From NCBI GenBank assembly GCA_017620435.1, contig JAFZQL010000117.1, forward strand, positions 1 to 6,004: a DNA stretch of 6,004 bases, given 5' to 3'. The translations under genes were made by a program, and so were the position numbers. The stretch's first letter is position 1. Every line of letters starts with the position of its first letter. The notes beneath the pieces are model-generated. The model searched no databases and was not told where the DNA came from. It was given only the letters and a program-made list of their open reading frames with translations. Below, in pieces: positions 4,043-6,004 of the stretch. The DNA comes from Erysipelotrichaceae bacterium (GTDB taxonomy: Bacteria > Bacillota_I > Bacilli_A > Erysipelotrichales > Erysipelotrichaceae).

Positions 4043-6004
4043 ATGAAAGAGTATTTATCAAAAGACGTTAGAAATGTTGTATTGCTGGGACATTCCGGTT
4101 CCGGTAAATCGGCTCTGGTAGAAGCTGCGCTGTATCTGACAAAGGCGATCGACCGTATGGGCAAGACAGTAGACGGCACTTCCGCGATGGACTATGATCC
4201 GGAAGAATCCAAGAGAGGTCTGTCTGTTTTTACAGCCTTAGGACCTGTCGAATGGAAAAACACCAAGATCAATTTCATCGATACGCCGGGATATCTGGAT
4301 TATGAAGGTGAAAAGGTTTCCGGTGCTGCCGCAGCCGATCTGGCCATGATCGTCGTATCGGCAAAAGACGGAATCGAATCCGGTACGGAAAGTGCAGTTA
4401 AGCTCTGCAAGAAAATGAATCTTCCGATCGTTTTCTTTATCAATAAGATCGATGATGACAATGCGAACTTTGAAAAGACGGTCGATGAACTGAGAAACAA
4501 GTTCGGTACATCTGTTGTTCCGTTTGAAGTTCCTGTCATGGATGGCAAGAAGATGACCGGTTCCAATAAAGTTCTGGATGATCCGTCCAATGCGCATTAC
4601 GACCAGATCGCCGAAGCGATCGCATCGGCAGATGATGAACTGATGGAAAAATTCTTCGAAGGTGAAGCATTTACACCGGAAGAGACTGCAAAAGGTCTGA
4701 AGCTGGCTCTCAAGTCCGGCGATATCAAGCCGGTATTCGCCGGCAGCGCTGTCAATGCCCAGGGCGTTGAACAGATCCTTGACTTCATGAAAGAGAACTG
4801 TCCGGTTTATGCCGACCTTGGAACTGTTAAGGATGCCAACGGTCTGGAACTGAAGACCGACGATTCCGAAGTATTCTCCGCACTGGTATTCAAGACGGTC
4901 GTAGATGCTTTCGTCGGCAAGATCTCCTTTGTCAAGGTCATGTCCGGTTCGCTGAGCCTTACGACTCCTTTATACAATTCCAAGAAAGAACAGGCTGAAA
5001 AAGGCGGCGGTCTGTTTGTCATTCAGGGCAAGCAGCAGCTTCCTGTAAACAAGCTGTCCTGCGGCGACCTGGGTGCTTTAACGAAACTGGCTGTAACAGA
5101 GTCGAACGATACTCTCTGCACAAAAGACAAGAAAGTCGTATTCAAAGATATCGAATATCCTAGACCGATGCTGGGCATGGCTGTATCGCCTAAGACCAAG
5201 GATGATGAAGACAAGATGTCCGATGCTCTGAAGAAGGTCCTGATCGAAGACAAGTCACTGAATTTTGTCAGAAATGCTGAAACAGGCGAACAGGTCCTTT
5301 ACGCAGTAGGCGATCAGCAGATCGATGTTGTTGTCAGCAAGCTGAAGAGCAGATACAAAGTAGAAGTAGCCCTGAAAGAACCGAAGGTACAGTACCGTGA
5401 GACGATCAGAGGCAAGTCCGAAGTTCAGGGTAAATACAAGAAACAGAACGGCGGTGCCGGCCAGTACGGCGACGTCTGGGTAAGATTTGAACCGAACCCT
5501 GATTCAGAAGAAATGGTATTTGCGGAAGAAGTATTCGGCGGTGCCGTACCAAAGAACTACTTCCCGTCTGTTGAAGCAGGCCTGAGAGGCTGTATGGCCA
5601 AGGGCCCTCTGGCCGGATGCAAGGTCGTTAACGTCAAGGCTACACTGTATGACGGATCCTACCACCCGGTTGACTCCAAGCCGAACTCATTCGAAGCTGC
5701 AGCCAGACTGGCATTCAAGGCAGGTATTCCTAAGGCTAACCCGATCCTTCTGGAACCGATCGGCAAGGTTACCGTTATCTGTCCGGAAGAATACACCGGT
5801 GATATCATCGGCGATTTCAACAAGAGACGCGGCATGATCCTGGATACTGGTTCTGCTGAATCCGGCGAAGCCCGTATCGAAGCTGAAGTACCGATGGCAG
5901 AAATGCTGAAGTATGCGACAGAACTGCGTTCCATGACCAAGGGCAGAGGAACATACGTCATCGACTTTGACCGTTATGAACCGGCTCCTCAGAATGTCAC
6001 CGAC
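4043..6004 (+). CDS. EF-G-like translational GTPase (EF-G2-type paralogue), 3' end outside window
   Basis: The 654 codons present cover nearly all of an EF-G (about 690 residues). The G domain has G1 GHSGSGKS (16-23), a G2-region RGLSV (58-62), G3 DTPGY (80-84), G4 NKID (134-137) and G5 GSA (234-236). Domain II begins around 277 and domain III around 365. Domain IV (about 445-560) has GGAGQYGDVW (470-479) and DGSYHPVDS (537-545), which keeps the tip His541. Domain V ends in LRSMTKGRGTY (628-638). Canonical EF-G moves tRNA and mRNA through the ribosome using GTP. Here the G1 motif is GHSGSGKS rather than AHIDAGKT, and the catalytic His of DTPGH is Tyr84, as in EF-G2/FusA2-type paralogues, some of which are reported to lack normal ribosome-stimulated GTPase activity. 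It is therefore unlikely to be the housekeeping fusA, which usually sits with rpsL/rpsG/tuf. The ribosome binding site is AGGGGAAG (4030-4037). A ribosomal-protection (TetM-type) protein is a less likely alternative. Confidence 0.93.
   Translation, partial: MKEYLSKDVRNVVLLGHSGSGKSALVEAALYLTKAIDRMGKTVDGTSAMDYDPEESKRGLSVFTALGPVEWKNTKINFIDTPGYLDYEGEKVSGAAAADLAMIVVSAKDGIESGTESAVKLCKKMNLPIVFFINKIDDDNANFEKTVDELRNKFGTSVVPFEVPVMDGKKMTGSNKVLDDPSNAHYDQIAEAIASADDELMEKFFEGEAFTPEETAKGLKLALKSGDIKPVFAGSAVNAQGVEQILDFMKENCPVYADLGTVKDANGLELKTDDSEVFSALVFKTVVDAFVGKISFVKVMSGSLSLTTPLYNSKKEQAEKGGGLFVIQGKQQLPVNKLSCGDLGALTKLAVTESNDTLCTKDKKVVFKDIEYPRPMLGMAVSPKTKDDEDKMSDALKKVLIEDKSLNFVRNAETGEQVLYAVGDQQIDVVVSKLKSRYKVEVALKEPKVQYRETIRGKSEVQGKYKKQNGGAGQYGDVWVRFEPNPDSEEMVFAEEVFGGAVPKNYFPSVEAGLRGCMAKGPLAGCKVVNVKATLYDGSYHPVDSKPNSFEAAARLAFKAGIPKANPILLEPIGKVTVICPEEYTGDIIGDFNKRRGMILDTGSAESGEARIEAEVPMAEMLKYATELRSMTKGRGTYVIDFDRYEPAPQNVTD

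Noticed and set aside
4238..5253. Several minus-strand reading frames opposite the EF-G-like gene
   Set aside because: They are antisense to a strongly conserved gene with clear motifs, lack ribosome binding sites and resemble no family; they reflect codon bias of the + strand gene.

Overview
The window looks like the chromosome of a low-to-moderate GC Gram-positive bacterium (Bacillota, possibly a gut Erysipelotrichia- or Clostridia-type organism). Evidence: strong AGGAGG-type ribosome binding sites, sigma-A-like promoters, hairpin-plus-U terminators, a B. subtilis-like tRNA-His with encoded CCA, and a GH25 / GNAT / TfoX-N / ParB-like gene set common in Bacillota. The taxon is inferred from style only.

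Region 1 (1-2320) is a tightly packed + strand run: the 3' end of a GH25 muramidase-like gene, a GNAT acetyltransferase, an unrecognised acidic 218-residue protein, a stand-alone TfoX N-terminal-domain protein, and a protein with a ParB-like DGHTR motif that overlaps the TfoX-like gene by 19 nt. It ends at a symmetric hairpin terminator with U-tracts on both strands.

Region 2 (2329-2464) holds a minus-strand tRNA-His(GTG) and a compact divergent promoter region. Two TGATAGAAT extended -10 elements form a perfect 10-bp inverted repeat. The rightward one is placed so that the next gene (2465-3136, a YgjP/M48-type HExxH metallopeptidase) would be transcribed as a leaderless mRNA.

Region 3 (3137-3355) is a gene-free stretch that is not empty. 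It has a near-consensus promoter (TTGAAA-17-TAAAAT), a possible 24-codon reading frame whose stop lies 7 nt before an intrinsic terminator, and then the ribosome binding site of the next gene. The terminator lies only 26 nt upstream of that start codon, so transcription of the downstream operon probably has to read through it. This looks like an attenuated leader, or a small RNA of about 130 nt.

Region 4 (3356-6004) is a two-gene operon: a six-repeat ankyrin protein, then 12 nt later an EF-G-like translational GTPase that runs off the window. The GTPase keeps the five-domain EF-G layout but has Tyr in place of the catalytic His of the G3 motif (DTPGY instead of DTPGH), as in EF-G2-type paralogues. 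The most interesting hypothesis here is a conditionally expressed ankyrin/EF-G-paralogue module under leader attenuation.
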